The translations under genes and the position numbers were made by a program. A stretch of 31,833 nucleotides of DNA from Pelargonium nanum (Eukaryota; Streptophyta; Magnoliopsida; Geraniales; Geraniaceae), in assembly GCA_036897485.1 (NCBI GenBank), contig JAYMTF010000675.1, positions 1 through 31,833 of the forward strand, read 5' to 3'. The notes under the pieces were generated by a model. That model worked only from the letters and a program-made list of their open reading frames with translations, was not told the origin of the DNA and made no database searches. The first letter of the stretch is position 1, and every line of letters begins with the position of its first letter. Below are positions 31,636-31,833 of this stretch, piece by piece.

Positions 31636-31833
31636 ACCTGCGTAGGTAACGCACCATTAAGCGGAGCCCCTGGATGTGTGTTCGAGAGACCGTCTCCGGC
31701 TTGAGAGTAAGATCTCCACACAAACAAAAGTTATTTAAGACTAAGAATCGAATCTCTGTGATCCGTCTGAATATCAAATAATGCACGAACATTGCGATGA
31801 ACTCACGAAGAACGCTTGAGAGCGTTTTCGAGT

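Overview
The window is nuclear DNA from a flowering plant, most likely a eudicot. The genes carry many short exons split by AT-rich GT-AG introns. The protein families are plant-typical: an aleurain-type vacuolar cysteine protease, an OXS3-family stress protein and a plastid-type GNAT. The gaps hold plant SINEs, TRIM retroelement fossils, MITEs and an LTR remnant. The species cannot be named from the sequence alone. All six recognisable complete genes are on the + strand.

Layout. 1-1124: the end of an unrecognised gene entering from the left, with a CACTA-like MITE at 328-518. 1125-5400: AT-rich intergenic DNA with a second CACTA-like remnant. 5478-7866: thiol protease aleurain, 8 exons, 356 aa. 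8500-9215: palindromes, a decayed SINE and the GGCCCA-rich promoter of the next gene. 9216-17148: a 14-exon gene for a 350-aa protein with four membrane segments and a coiled-coil tail, TMEM192-like. Its introns hold a TRIM fossil set inside a tandem duplication, plus an 85-bp-period tandem repeat. 18697-20602: an OXS3-like gene, 2 exons, 251 aa, with a SINE in its intron flanked by a perfect target-site duplication. 22017-24817: a 5-exon gene for a 224-aa plant protein of unknown function. 25564-26175: an intronless gene for a four-TM protein whose promoter carries M-phase (MSA) motifs. 26967-28546: a GNAT acetyltransferase with a likely plastid transit peptide and a G-box promoter. 28600-31833: intergenic, with a second TRIM of the same family and a solo LTR. 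The LTR contains a perfect plant snRNA-type USE and a TATA box at Pol III spacing. The right edge has repetitive, partly tRNA-like DNA.

The genes do not form a pathway; this is an ordinary gene-rich chromosome arm. The observations most worth a second look are two probable GC-AG introns (one with an ambiguous, frame-neutral alternative), the pairs of related SINEs and related TRIMs, the USE/TATA unit at 30164-30318, and the MSA pair upstream of the four-TM gene. Exon coordinates were derived by hand from reading frame, splice consensus and remembered protein families. The first exon junction of the GNAT gene is the only internal junction left unresolved.
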